Of a stretch of 64,000 nucleotides of DNA, positions 54,605 to 63,355 are shown one piece after another. The stretch is taken from positions 1 through 64,000 of the forward strand of contig JAXMAC010000004.1 in assembly GCA_046350595.1 (NCBI GenBank), read 5' to 3'. This DNA comes from JAHFOW01 sp046350595. Its GTDB lineage: Bacteria > Planctomycetota > Brocadiia > Brocadiales > Brocadiaceae. Under the pieces are notes generated by a model. It searched no databases, was not told the DNA's origin, and saw nothing but the letters and a program-made list of their open reading frames with translations. A program made the position numbers and the translations under genes. Numbering within the stretch: the first letter of the stretch is position 1; each line of letters starts with the position of its first letter.

Positions 54605-55276
54605 CTAAGGTTCTTCCATCGCATAGCTGCGGTGTTTGACAACCTTTGCCTTGACAATATAAACGACTTCTTCTGCAATGTTTGTTGAATGGTCGGCAAT
54701 TCTTTCCAAATGACGGGAGATCAGGATCAGGTGAACGGCGCGTGTTATATTACCCGGGTCTTGCATCATATAGGTCAAAAGCTCACGAAATATCTGGTCA
54801 TTTAAAGCATCTACCGTGGAATCACGTTCATACACTGACCGTGCCAGCTCTGTATCCCGGTTTACAAAGGCATCAATACTGTCCTTGACCATCGTCTGGG
54901 TAATTGTTGCCATCCTCGGTATGTCGATGAGCGGTTTTAGCTGTGGTTCCTGATTCAGGGGGAGCACACGTTCTGCGATATTCACCGCCAGATCACCCAT
55001 GCGCTCCAGATTATTGATAATCTTAATGGCTGATGTGATAAACCGGAGGTCCATGGCCATGGGTTGTCGCAATGCAAGTAAATCAACGCACTGTTTGTCA
55101 ATTTCCAATTCCAGGGCGTCTACCTTATCATCGCTATCTACAACCTGACGAGCAAGCTCGCTGTTCCGCTCCATCAATGATTTTATGGCATTGGCGATGG
55201 CCGTTTCCACCATGGATGCCATTTGAATAAGATTTTTTCTGAGCGCCCCTAATTGTTGATCAAAATGTCTTTCCAT
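54605..55276 (-). CDS. phoU: Phosphate transport regulator PhoU
   Basis: Negative regulator of the phosphate regulon that links the Pst transporter to PhoR. Two three-helix bundles are visible: MERHFDQQLGALRKNLIQMA, LEIDKQCVDLLALRQPMAMD, LRFITSAIKIINNLERMGDL, AVNIAERV in repeat 1 and HLILISRHLERIADHSTNIA, EEVVYIVKA in repeat 2, with the E-x-x-x-D metal-site patterns. The 223 residues match the family. It lies downstream of pstB. Confidence 0.95.
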   Translation of the reverse strand: MERHFDQQLGALRKNLIQMASMVETAIANAIKSLMERNSELARQVVDSDDKVDALELEIDKQCVDLLALRQPMAMDLRFITSAIKIINNLERMGDLAVNIAERVLPLNQEPQLKPLIDIPRMATITQTMVKDSIDAFVNRDTELARSVYERDSTVDALNDQIFRELLTYMMQDPGNITRAVHLILISRHLERIADHSTNIAEEVVYIVKAKVVKHRSYAMEEP

Positions 55277-55426
55277 AAGAACTATAATATCCCTGTGAAC
55301 CCGCAGAACACAGAACTATTCATTCATACGTGTCCCTTATTGCTTGCCGACCCAAAGATTGAATACGATCGAAACTCATACTCTTCAGTAATTTCTGTGT
55401 CTCTGTGGTTATTTTATTGAAAATAA

Positions 55427-56215
55427 TTATCCGAATCGTCCCGTAATATAATCTTCCGTAACCTTCTTTTCCGGATTAGTAAATAACTCAGTAGTTATAT
55501 TATACTCGATTAACTGGCCATTCAACAAAAATCCTGTGTAATCAGAGACACGCGCAGCCTGCTGCATGTTGTGGGTAACGATGACGATTGTATAATATTT
55601 TTTCAGGTCTTCAATGAGTTCCTCAATCCTTGCCGTTGCTGTGGGATCCAGCGCCGAGCATGGTTCGTCCATCAATAAGACCTCGGGGTCAACCGCCAGC
55701 GCACGCGCAATGCACAACCGTTGCTGCTGCCCCCCTGAGAGTCCAATTGCGCTCTGGCTCAACCTATCCTTGACCTCGTTCCACAAGGCAGATTTTGTTA
55801 AACTGTATTGCATAATTTCATCCAATTTCTTCTTATCATTCACCCCATAGAGTCGTGGCCCAAAGACGACATTGTCATAAATGGATATAGGAAACGGGTT
55901 AGGTCTTTGAAATACCATACCAACGCGTCGTCTCAGGTCAACAAGGTCAATGTCACGATCATATACGTTTTTATTATCGAGTAATACCCTGCCATCAACC
56001 CGTATATCATTGTTAATTTCGGAGATACGATTGATTGATTTAATCAGGGTCGATTTTCCACAGCCTGAGGGTCCGATGATGGCGGTGACCTTACGATCAA
56101 AAAATTCCATAGAGACATCGGTGATGGACTTGTATCCCCCGTAATAAAAGGTCAGATTTTCCAACCGTACCTTTGCCTTTTCTGGTTCTTGTGGTTTTGG
56201 TTCTGCCTTCGTCAT
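55427..56215 (-). CDS. pstB: Phosphate ABC transporter ATPase PstB
   Basis: ATP-binding subunit of the high-affinity phosphate transporter. Walker A GPSGCGKSTLIKSINR, a Q-loop in VGMVFQRPNPFPISIYDNVV (the PNPFP motif is specific to PstB), signature LSGGQQQRLCIARAL and Walker B VLLMDEPCSALDP. The 262 residues match the family. pstS, pstC and pstA are not in the window; they may lie elsewhere in the genome. Confidence 0.96.
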   Translation of the reverse strand: MTKAEPKPQEPEKAKVRLENLTFYYGGYKSITDVSMEFFDRKVTAIIGPSGCGKSTLIKSINRISEINNDIRVDGRVLLDNKNVYDRDIDLVDLRRRVGMVFQRPNPFPISIYDNVVFGPRLYGVNDKKKLDEIMQYSLTKSALWNEVKDRLSQSAIGLSGGQQQRLCIARALAVDPEVLLMDEPCSALDPTATARIEELIEDLKKYYTIVIVTHNMQQAARVSDYTGFLLNGQLIEYNITTELFTNPEKKVTEDYITGRFG

Positions 56216-56314
56216 GATTGTTTTGATCGCTTTCTGAAATAAATTAGGCTTTCGGCTACTTTTTATCTGTAAAGCGACGAGGCTCGTCGTTCTACAAGCA
56301 CAGCTTTGAAATTT
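56216..56314. other. Short intergenic region with a small palindrome
   Basis: GCGACGAGGCTCGTCGTTC at about 56275 forms a small hairpin between pstB and modC. Nothing else is seen. Confidence 0.45.
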
Positions 56315-57181
56315 CTATACTTTAAACAGGATAACGTCAGAAGATTTTGCGCCAATTACGACATCATCTCCAATTTTTAAGTTCATTTGGCAAACATCTT
56401 CGTTATCAATCAGGGTCTTGAAGTACTGATTTTCGTGCATGACCGTAACGGCAGCCATGATGGAATCGGATTCTATATCTACCACCTTCCCAACCACTTG
56501 AATACGGGTGCTTAATCTTTTTCCCATAAATATTTCTTCCGGTGTTCCCTGTTTAACCACCCCACCCGATTCCAGCATGATCACATAGTCAGCCAGTTTG
56601 TATACCTCTGTCACATCATGCGTCACATAGAGCGTGGTTATTCGAAGCTGTTTTATGATCCGTTTTAAATCCTCCTGTAATTGTCTGCGTGTTTCCCAAT
56701 CCAGCGCCGAAAGCGGTTCATCCAGGAGTAAGAGATCTGGTTCCCTGGCCAAGGCGCGGATCAGGGCAACCCTCTGCTTTTGCCCTCCGGACAATTGAGC
56801 AGGATAGTAACGTTCGTATCCGGATAACCCTACCAGGGACAAAAGATCTTTTGCTTCTTTCAATCTCTTTTTTTCTTTTATTCCATACGTTACGTTTCTT
56901 TCCACCGTTAAATGGGGAAATAAGGCAAAGTCCTGGAATACAAAGCCTACGGAACGTTGCTGGGGGAGGATGTTAATTGCTTTTGACTCATCATACCACA
57001 CTTCTTCTCCCTTATGGATTATTCCACCATCAGCCCTTTCCAAACCGGAAATCAGTCGCAGTATACTCGACTTTCCCGCCCCAGAAGGACCAAATAGGGC
57101 TGTTACTTTTTCATGCGGGATTTCAAAGTTTACCTTTAGTCTAAACTCCTTCCATGTTTTCTCAATACAAATTTTTAACAA
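56315..57181 (-). CDS. modC: Molybdate ABC transporter ATPase ModC
   Basis: Energises molybdate uptake. Walker A FGPSGAGKSSILRLI, signature LSGGQKQRVALIRALA, Walker B LLLLDEPLSALD and switch histidine TLYVTHDV. A C-terminal Mop-like domain follows (RIQVVGKVVDIESDSIMAAV). A TTG start at 57181 (MLKICIEKTW) is chosen because GGAGG lies 7 bases upstream; the ATG at 57202 precedes that site. It ends the molybdate operon. The 288 residues are shorter than the 350 of the longest ModC forms (one Mop repeat). Confidence 0.93.
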   Translation of the reverse strand: MLKICIEKTWKEFRLKVNFEIPHEKVTALFGPSGAGKSSILRLISGLERADGGIIHKGEEVWYDESKAINILPQQRSVGFVFQDFALFPHLTVERNVTYGIKEKKRLKEAKDLLSLVGLSGYERYYPAQLSGGQKQRVALIRALAREPDLLLLDEPLSALDWETRRQLQEDLKRIIKQLRITTLYVTHDVTEVYKLADYVIMLESGGVVKQGTPEEIFMGKRLSTRIQVVGKVVDIESDSIMAAVTVMHENQYFKTLIDNEDVCQMNLKIGDDVVIGAKSSDVILFKV

Positions 57182-57305
57182 AACAAGACCTCCATTGTAC
57201 AAGTATAATGGTTATTGTGGCTGACAACAAAAATGAATCATCCGATTTTCCCTCGTTTACTTTTTCTTCAAATTGAGATCATGAGATTGTGCGTGCGGAA
57301 TATTC

Positions 57306-57977
57306 CTAGAACATACGCATAAAAAAACGTCTATTTATAAAATAAACTATTGCGAGTATTACAAATGAAAATGCCAGCAAAATGGCCGCATAGATATTCG
57401 CAGTTCCGTAATTCAGCGCCTGTACCTCGTCATAGATAGCCACCGATGCAACCCTGGTAATTCCCGGAATATTCCCTCCGATCATAAGGACAACCCCAAA
57501 TTCACCAACGCAGTGTGCAAAAGAAAGTATGCAGCCTGTTATAACACCTTGCAGAGAGAGTGGGAAAATAATGAAAAGGAAAGTATATAATTTAGACCTG
57601 CCCAGACTCCAGGAAGCCTCAAGTAATTTTTTCTCTACGCCGGTAAAAGCCAATTGGAATGGCCGTATTGCAAAGGGCAGGTTATAGATGAATGAACCCA
57701 CAACAAGTCCTTGAAAGGAGAAGGCAAGCGTCCTGTTAAAAATACCTTCGTACCAACGCCCAACAAAACTATTTCCCCCAATGGCCATAAGAAGGTAAAA
57801 GCCCAAAACCGTTGGTGGAAGGACGAGCGGCAAAGCTGTTATGGATTCCACAATAAACTTCAATCGTAGCTTTGAAAAAGCGAGCCAATAGGCAAAAGGG
57901 ATACCTATGACAAATAGTAAAAGCGTTACAATGGCAGAAAGCTTTAAGGTTAAGAGGAAAGGAGCCGTAAAACTCAT
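57306..57977 (-). CDS. modB: Molybdate ABC transporter permease ModB
   Basis: Inner-membrane permease of 223 residues with five to six spans. TLKLSAIVTLLLFVIGIPFA, LPLVLPPTVLGFYLLMAIG and the EAA-like loop EASWSLGRSKLYTFLFIIFP, then HCVGEFGVVLMIGGNIPGIT, are typical of ModB. It lies between the small Mop gene and modC. Confidence 0.96.
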   Translation of the reverse strand: MSFTAPFLLTLKLSAIVTLLLFVIGIPFAYWLAFSKLRLKFIVESITALPLVLPPTVLGFYLLMAIGGNSFVGRWYEGIFNRTLAFSFQGLVVGSFIYNLPFAIRPFQLAFTGVEKKLLEASWSLGRSKLYTFLFIIFPLSLQGVITGCILSFAHCVGEFGVVLMIGGNIPGITRVASVAIYDEVQALNYGTANIYAAILLAFSFVILAIVYFINRRFFMRMF

Positions 57978-58093
57978 TAAAAATAGTCCTGTAGTTTAAA
58001 AGATGTGGTTTCTATGCGTCTGTACTCCATGAATATCCTATATAATAACAGTTAGTTTGCAAGTAGTTAACATAATTTTTTCTGTCATGTATT

Positions 58094-58240
58094 TTATTTC
58101 GCAGTTTCTGCGGAGTGTTTGGTAATTACCGATACAATTTCGGCACCTCCCGGCAATTCTATATCTACTTCCGTATCCACCATACCATGCTTTACCTCTT
58201 TGACCTTACCTTTTAAAATATTACGAGCGCTGATCTTCAC
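58094..58240 (-). CDS. Truncated single-Mop molybdate-binding protein
   Basis: Short frame (GTG start with AAAGGAG 7 bases upstream). It reads MKISARNILKGKVKEVKHGM, then VDTEVDIELPGGAEIVSV and ITKHSAETAK. This is the N-terminal three quarters of a molbindin Mop domain (normally 65-70 residues). The final strand with GLKxGDxVxAVIKAxxVM is missing, as a stop follows residue 48. Molbindins bind molybdate in the cytoplasm; this one is probably impaired or the start of a degenerate gene. It lies between modA and modB in the operon. Confidence 0.75.
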   Translation of the reverse strand: MKISARNILKGKVKEVKHGMVDTEVDIELPGGAEIVSVITKHSAETAK

Positions 58241-58375
58241 GCCTTGCTCCTTTCTTGCAGAGACGGTTCCAGATCACTAATCTTCATGATAAAATTATGA
58301 TATCTGGGTATCAAGGGGAAACCGTTCCCCATTCATAAGTAAATTGCCTATCTTTTCATTGTAAATATTATTAAT

Positions 58376-59188
58376 CTATTTTGGGAGTGAATAGCCGTAT
58401 CTGGAAAACACTTTTTCTCCTTTTTTCCCTTGCACAAATTCCAGGAATTTCCTGACACCCGGCTTATCCTTGCCTCTTTGCAAGATAGCATAGGCTTGTC
58501 CAAGTTTGTTGTACGATTCGGCAGGGACAATCCAATAGTCTCCATCGTTTTCCATTTTTGGTGAAATTGCCTGAGATAGGGCAATAATTCCTACGTCGGC
58601 TGCGCCTGACTGGACGAATTGCGCCGTTTGCGAGATATTTTCCCCGAAGACCAGTTTATCCTGAACCTTGTCCCACAATCCATAATATCGAAGCGCTTCC
58701 TCTGCCGCCATACCATAAGGTGCAAGTTTTTGATTCGCGATAGCCACTTTTTTTACTTTTGGTTCTACAACGATATGCAAACCCTTTCGTGGATTTAGTG
58801 AAGAATTCTTTGGTATCCAGACCACAATACTTCCAAAGGCGTAAATCTTACTCTCCCCTTTTACCGCCAAACCTTCCTCCTCCAGACGCGCAGGATAAGT
58901 TGTATCGGCAGAGAAAAAAATATCGAAAGGCGCCCCCTGTTTAATCTGGGCAAAAAAATTACCGGAAGAACCATACGATACCTCCACACTGGTGGCGGGA
59001 TATGTTTTCTTAAAGCCTTTGCAAATTTCGTCCATAGCAGGATTCAAGTTGGCCGCTGCTGCAATAAGGATTTTTTCATCTGCACGGACAGTATTGTGAA
59101 ATGCTACCAATAAAAATAGTAACCACGTTGCACATGCAATCGGGATAAATTTAAAAACCAATCTTTTAGACCTTCTCAAATTCATCAT
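58376..59188 (-). CDS. modA: Molybdate-binding periplasmic protein ModA (copy 1)
   Basis: Solute-binding protein of 270 residues with a signal peptide (about 1-36, ending TVRADEK). Then AAAANLNPAMDEICKGFKKT, VSYGSSGNFFAQIKQGAPFD and IFFSADTTYPARLEEEGLAV, which include the oxyanion-binding SSG region, and GAADVGIIALSQAISP. It is about 65-70% similar by eye to the copy at 62097. The porin gene precedes it by 8 bases, so they are cotranscribed. Confidence 0.95.
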   Translation of the reverse strand: MMNLRRSKRLVFKFIPIACATWLLFLLVAFHNTVRADEKILIAAAANLNPAMDEICKGFKKTYPATSVEVSYGSSGNFFAQIKQGAPFDIFFSADTTYPARLEEEGLAVKGESKIYAFGSIVVWIPKNSSLNPRKGLHIVVEPKVKKVAIANQKLAPYGMAAEEALRYYGLWDKVQDKLVFGENISQTAQFVQSGAADVGIIALSQAISPKMENDGDYWIVPAESYNKLGQAYAILQRGKDKPGVRKFLEFVQGKKGEKVFSRYGYSLPK

Positions 59189-59196
59189 GTCCTCCT

Positions 59197-60663
59197 CTAA
59201 AATATCATTTGATATTGTAATCTGATTCTGTTTTCATTTTTATCAAACCCTGTGGTATCTGTTACAAAGTGGCCCATGTCAGCCTGTATCTTTGAACGAT
59301 GGCCATTAAGGTAATAATTGATACCGCCCGTATACTCCCGCTGAATATCATTCGGCATATCATTATTAGGATCAAGCACAGAATAACGGGTTGCAATTTC
59401 CACTTTTTTCGGTAATATAAAGTAACCTGCCTGAGTGTAAAAACCGTCTGAATGTATGGTATCGCCACCGGTAATGGGCTCGGAATCTTTCGATTTCATG
59501 TAACCTTCACTATCCCACGTGAATCCTTTGTACCTTACACCGAAATCAACCGATCCAACAATTATGTTGGAATCTGGCACCTTTGCGTCCTTCTCTTTTC
59601 CACCATAGACTATCGAAGCACCCATCGTGGCCTTAAATGTTTCTGTATATTTCAGGTCGGTTTCATCATAATAATCATAGATTCCAAAAGGATTGTATCG
59701 CGCGCTCATGACATACATAAGCTCATTGTCGGTGTTTACGTCACCTGCCGGACTCTTACCTGCGCCACGAAACACGGCTATGTGGTATTCTGCGTGACCT
59801 TCAAAGGGTAACCCATAAATATCCAAACTATAATCACGGTCCTGTTTGAAATTGTCACAGGCAATAGATCTGTCCTGGAGGAGGAGCTTAAAACCCGATG
59901 AATCCCACTGACGGTTGGCTGGAACTTTAAAATACCCTGTCTTTACATTGAGTTCGGGGATCGGCGTCCAGTAGACATAATAATCTCTCATATTGTATGT
60001 AAAGCTGTCTGCATCAAGTTCCACATAATAATTTATGTCCTTTCTATAAATATTACCGCCAAAGCACAATCTTGCCCTGCGCACATCAAGATCGGTTATA
60101 TCCGATTCATCGAAGTCGTCATCCCTGTCTTTGTAAGTAAAGCGTGACTGAAATCGAAAACCAACATATAAGGAATATTTTCCGTCGCTTGTCTGAAATC
60201 CTATCGACGCCTTTTCCTTATCAGGCATATAGTAGCCATTAACAGGTTCATATTTGCCTGGTAGTCCTAATCCCAGTTTTTTTCTTGCATCATCCGATGC
60301 GAGGTAGTTTCCTACCTCTTGCTTTACATCTTGCTGTAGCTCTTGTTTAACCTCTTCTCTGATCTCTTCTTTTACAATTATCGCAGATTTTCCACTCTGA
60401 GCCTCGACACGGTTTTTCAATTCTTTGATTTGCTCTTGCTGCCTTAACGCTAACGTCTCCATTTGTTTCATCATTTTCTGCTGTACGAGAAACGCCTCTT
60501 CCATTTGATTTAGTTGCTTTTTTAAATCATCCCCCCCACCTTCAGATGCTTTCTTGTTCTGAACGGTATCCTGTGCAAATATATTCTGCGCCACACCATC
60601 GGCATAGAGAGCGCAGAATACCATAGCCGACATGAAACTATACTTAAACCAATTCCTTCTCAC
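59197..60663 (-). CDS. Outer-membrane porin (OprO/OprP-like) of the molybdate operon
   Basis: Beta-barrel protein of 488 residues. Signal peptide about residues 1-31 (ending NIFAQD). A coiled coil about 40-130 rich in Gln/Lys/Glu (KKQLNQMEEAFLVQQKMMKQ) is likely trimeric and periplasmic. A barrel from about 155 shows alternating strands (YSLYVGFRFQSRFTYKDRDD) and ends in the terminal Phe of an outer-membrane protein (RLQYQMIF). It resembles the phosphate-selective porin O/P family. Its position beside modA suggests it lets molybdate cross the outer membrane; this is inferred. Confidence 0.87.
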   Translation of the reverse strand: MRRNWFKYSFMSAMVFCALYADGVAQNIFAQDTVQNKKASEGGGDDLKKQLNQMEEAFLVQQKMMKQMETLALRQQEQIKELKNRVEAQSGKSAIIVKEEIREEVKQELQQDVKQEVGNYLASDDARKKLGLGLPGKYEPVNGYYMPDKEKASIGFQTSDGKYSLYVGFRFQSRFTYKDRDDDFDESDITDLDVRRARLCFGGNIYRKDINYYVELDADSFTYNMRDYYVYWTPIPELNVKTGYFKVPANRQWDSSGFKLLLQDRSIACDNFKQDRDYSLDIYGLPFEGHAEYHIAVFRGAGKSPAGDVNTDNELMYVMSARYNPFGIYDYYDETDLKYTETFKATMGASIVYGGKEKDAKVPDSNIIVGSVDFGVRYKGFTWDSEGYMKSKDSEPITGGDTIHSDGFYTQAGYFILPKKVEIATRYSVLDPNNDMPNDIQREYTGGINYYLNGHRSKIQADMGHFVTDTTGFDKNENRIRLQYQMIF

Positions 60664-60808
60664 ACACTCCTCCTTTCTTCATTGATATGTCATATTAGAC
60701 ATAACGAATATAAAATAAAAATATACTCTAAATTTTAAAATGTGCCTCCTTTCAAACAAAATACCCAAAAATAACTTATTCTCCACCATGCATGTATCCA
60801 CAATCGCT
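60664..60808. other. Short intergenic region between Mop gene and porin
   Basis: 145 bases. No terminator or promoter stands out, so the Mop gene and porin may be cotranscribed from the ModE-type operator at 61447. Confidence 0.4.
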
Positions 60809-61222
60809 TCAATGCTGGACTTCCTTTGATAATATTAATTCCGTTGATTTTACAATTGCCGTCACCTCATCACCCTCATGGATATTCATTTCCCCCAGAG
60901 AGATATTGGTAATAATGACATGGAGCATGTCACCCCGAGATTCCACAAATACCTTTGATAATACGTCACCCTTTACAATTTTTTTAACAATTCCCTTTGC
61001 TCTGTTCCGTGCACTGAGCATTCCATGGAATGCCTTTGCAAGCATAATATCCGTATTCTTGATGATCACAGAAATAGTATCACCCACCGAAAGACGCATA
61101 TCATCACATGAAAACCTTGTGATGATGACGCTCAGCGATATGTCCTTCCACAAGATTTGCACACAGACATGTATTTGCCCTTGAGTTACGCTAACAATTT
61201 TTCCGCAAAGTCTGTTTGCTAT
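60809..61222 (-). CDS. Di-Mop molybdate-binding protein (copy 1), non-standard start
   Basis: Molbindin-like cytoplasmic protein with two Mop/TOBE modules: IITRFSCDDMRLSVGDTISV, IIKNTDIMLAKAF and LHVIITNISLGEMNIHEGDE, then VTAIVKSTELILSKE. It is a close paralogue of the 62906-63313 gene. Homology extends upstream through LCGKIVSVTQGQIHVCVQIL to an ATA codon at 61222, exactly where the paralogue has its TTG start, and a stop lies just before it. Standard starts only occur at GTG 61162, which would remove the first strand. So it either starts at ATA or has lost its start. It is first in the molybdate operon, downstream of the palindrome at 61447-61474. Confidence 0.72.
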   Translation of the reverse strand: MANRLCGKIVSVTQGQIHVCVQILWKDISLSVIITRFSCDDMRLSVGDTISVIIKNTDIMLAKAFHGMLSARNRAKGIVKKIVKGDVLSKVFVESRGDMLHVIITNISLGEMNIHEGDEVTAIVKSTELILSKEVQH

Positions 61223-61446
61223 TTACTATTACCATACAGTTTTTATATCAGTTCATTCTCTTTTTTTCTCCCCTCAGAACAGGGAACAGAAACGGTTTTT
61301 TCAGCCTGGTGGAAGGTACTGTGCCCAGGAGAATACATTAAGCTGTTTCGGAGGAGGAAACGTTTTTCTCAGGCCCCTGGCGAGAGGAGCGTGAACCGAT
61401 ACGAATTTGAAAATAAAGTACAGCGCATTTTACATGCATACTTTGT

Positions 61447-61474
61447 ATCGTTATATCATTAATGATATAACGAT
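61447..61474. promoter_or_regulatory. Probable ModE operator, perfect 28-bp palindrome
   Basis: ATCGTTATATCATT followed by its exact complement AATGATATAACGAT. CGTTATAT...ATATAACG is the published type of ModE recognition half-sites. It is near-identical to 63766-63793 in front of modE. It lies about 225 bases upstream of the mod operon's first gene and the same distance upstream of the acr3-like remnant, so it could repress in both directions. Confidence 0.75.
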
Positions 61475-61499
61475 GTCAATAAAATAAGAGAAATCTTTC

Positions 61500-61860
61500 T
61501 TGTGACCTCATAGCATGTTTTTAAAAAATCCTGGCACTGTGGATAATTCTGTAGTATTGCTCTGTAAAAACATCTTTTTTTGTAAGTTTTTCACAGTCCA
61601 AGGTACTTCTTATCAGGAGGTGAAGTTTGTTTATGAGGGAAAGATTGCTTCGCTCCGCTCGCAATGACCCCAGACGACTAAAGTCGTCACTACAAACGCT
61701 CGCAATGACAACGTGCTGTGTGCCATCAAAGAGCATAGTAAGTGTCATTGCGAGGGTCTTTTCCGAAGCAATCTCCCCCTTTTCATAAAGAAGAATTGGT
61801 TGCGGTGTAGCTGCGCTAGGCATTGCTGGGATTGTTTCGGGTAAATTTGCGCCAGCGTTT
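61500..61860 (+). pseudogene. ACR3-like gene 5' remnant split by a family B repeat
   Basis: CATGTTTTTAAAAAATCCTG to GTGGATAATTCT (61514-61550) matches the start of the gene at 63911 (HVFEKFLTLWVIL) with a base lost. After the repeat, GGGATTGTTTCGGGTAAATT at 61827 continues the same gene (GIVSGKFAPAFVK). The upstream operator and GTCAATAAAAT are also shared. So this is the 5' end of a duplicated copy, interrupted by family B. Confidence 0.65.
61551..61820. repeat. Family B repeat, full copy (270 bp)
   Basis: Begins GTAGTATTGCTCTGTAAAAA and ends GGTTGCGGTGTAGCTGCGCT, with GCTTCGCTCCGCTCGCAATG and CATTGCGAGGGTCTTTTCCG as an internal inverted pair. Compared with the copy at 11451, it carries an extra insertion of a family D half-hairpin (GACGACTAAAGTCGTCACTA). 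The split acr3 remnant on both sides gives its true ends: a mobile, non-coding element of about 235-270 bases. Confidence 0.8.
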
Positions 61861-61954
61861 GTAAAGTGTTAAGACGGGATATCGATTGTGGTAAATGAAG
61901 TCCCTGTCGTTTTCATTCTTATTGCGGTGTGTTTTTTCTTTGATGATATATCCT

Positions 61955-62060
61955 AACCCAAACGAGTCGGAAAAGACCGTAGAGACAAGGCACTGCCTTA
62001 TCTCTACATAAAATATTTTTGCTAAAAATGTCAAAATATTTTTTGTAAGCGCCTAATCCG
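61955..62060. repeat. Family C repeat
   Basis: TAACCCAAACGAGTCGGAAA at 61955, the palindrome GTAGAGACAAGGCACTGCCT to CTCTAC, and tail AAAATATTTTTTGTAAGCGC, followed by a second AATCCGAACGAGGCGGAAG. Confidence 0.7.
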
Positions 62061-62096
62061 AACGAGGCGGAAGAGCAGTAAAAGTTATGCACTGAT

Positions 62097-62903
62097 TTAC
62101 TTTTTTGGTAAAATAAAGCCGTAACGAGAGAGTATTTTTCTCCCTTGCTTTCCTCTCACAAAATCCAGGAATGCCTTGACACCGGGTTTGTCTTTACCTC
62201 TTTGCAATATCGTATAAACCTGTTCCAGCTTGTTAAATGATTCATCAGGAAGTATCCAATATTTTCCTTCATTTGCCATTTGTGGTGATATTGCCAGAGA
62301 TAAGGCGATAATTCCTGCATCTGCGTTGCCCGTTTGAACAAACTGTGCAGTTTGCGATACGTTTTCACCAAAGACCAGCTTGTTTTGAATCTTATCCCAT
62401 AATTCATAATATCGAAGCGCCTCTTCTGCCGCGCGCCCATACGGGGCATGTTGAGGATTTGCAATAGCCAGTTTTTTTATCTTGGGATTAAGAACAATAA
62501 TGAGTCCCTTTTTGGGATTTAATGGTGAATTTTTGGACACCCATAATACCAACCTTCCACCAGCATACTCATGTCGTTGGCCTTTAACGGCAAAACCTTC
62601 TTCATCAAGGAGTTCCGGGTAAGAAGCGTTAGCAGAAAAAAATACATCAAAAGGAGCCCCCTGTTTAATTTGTGCATAAAAATTGCCCGAAGAACCGTAT
62701 GACACGCTTGTATCAATAGCAGGATTAGCCTTTTTAAAGGCGCTACAGATTTCGTCCATGGCAAATTTTAAATCCGAGGCTGATGCAATCAGTATTTTTT
62801 CATTGGCATAAATATTATTGAAAAAACACGCTGTTAAAAATGTTAGACAGGCAATACCTGTTACAAAAAAGAAATTTACCATCTGTTTTTTAACTTTTTT
62901 CAT
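62097..62903 (-). CDS. modA: Molybdate-binding periplasmic protein ModA (copy 2)
   Basis: Solute-binding protein of 268 residues, closely similar to copy 1 (58376): ASASDLKFAMDEICSAFKKA, VSYGSSGNFYAQIKQGAPFD and GNADAGIIALSLAISPQMAN. The signal peptide covers about residues 1-33 and ends NIYANEK. It starts 2 bases after the stop of the di-Mop gene. No permease or ATPase gene accompanies it, so it may share ModBC with copy 1 or have a different oxyanion (tungstate) preference. Confidence 0.93.
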   Translation of the reverse strand: MKKVKKQMVNFFFVTGIACLTFLTACFFNNIYANEKILIASASDLKFAMDEICSAFKKANPAIDTSVSYGSSGNFYAQIKQGAPFDVFFSANASYPELLDEEGFAVKGQRHEYAGGRLVLWVSKNSPLNPKKGLIIVLNPKIKKLAIANPQHAPYGRAAEEALRYYELWDKIQNKLVFGENVSQTAQFVQTGNADAGIIALSLAISPQMANEGKYWILPDESFNKLEQVYTILQRGKDKPGVKAFLDFVRGKQGRKILSRYGFILPKK

Positions 62904-62905
62904 AG

Positions 62906-63313
62906 CTAAAATTCCTTTGATAATATCAGTTCCGTTGATTTTACAATAGCCGTGACCTCATCGCCCTCACGAATATCCATTTCCCTTAATGAAGTATTGG
63001 TAATGAATGCGTGGAGCATATCTCCCTGTGATTCAACAAAAACCTTCGACAGCACATCTCCATTGATAATTTGTCTTACAACACCTTTTGCCTTGTTCCG
63101 AGCGCTCAGCATTCCGGAAAATGATTTTGCAAGCATGATGTCGGTACCCTTAATAAGCACATAAACGGTGTCGCCGGCTGAAAGGCGCATATCCTCGCAC
63201 GATGCCCTCGTGATGATTACGCTCATGGGTATTTGCCTCCATAAGATCTGAACGTGGGCATGAATTTTTCCTGAATTTATATGGGTAATCGTTCCGCAGA
63301 GTTTGTTAGCCAA
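62906..63313 (-). CDS. Di-Mop molybdate-binding protein (copy 2)
   Basis: 135 residues with two Mop/TOBE modules: LCGTITHINSGKIHAHVQIL, ITRASCEDMRLSAGDTVYVL and RNKAKGVVRQIINGDVLSKV, then DIREGDEVTAIVKSTELILS. The start is TTG 63313 with AAGGTAAC upstream. It probably stores molybdate or tungstate in the cytoplasm. Paralogous to the 60809 gene. Confidence 0.9.
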   Translation of the reverse strand: MANKLCGTITHINSGKIHAHVQILWRQIPMSVIITRASCEDMRLSAGDTVYVLIKGTDIMLAKSFSGMLSARNKAKGVVRQIINGDVLSKVFVESQGDMLHAFITNTSLREMDIREGDEVTAIVKSTELILSKEF

Positions 63314-63355
63314 GTTCTGTTACCTTAAAATTTAACAAATTCACCCCACGGGGGA

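Noticed and set aside
61521..61823. 100-codon minus-strand frame resembling the one at 8693
   Set aside because: Translation of the same family B repeat, so the protein similarity is a by-product of the DNA repeat.
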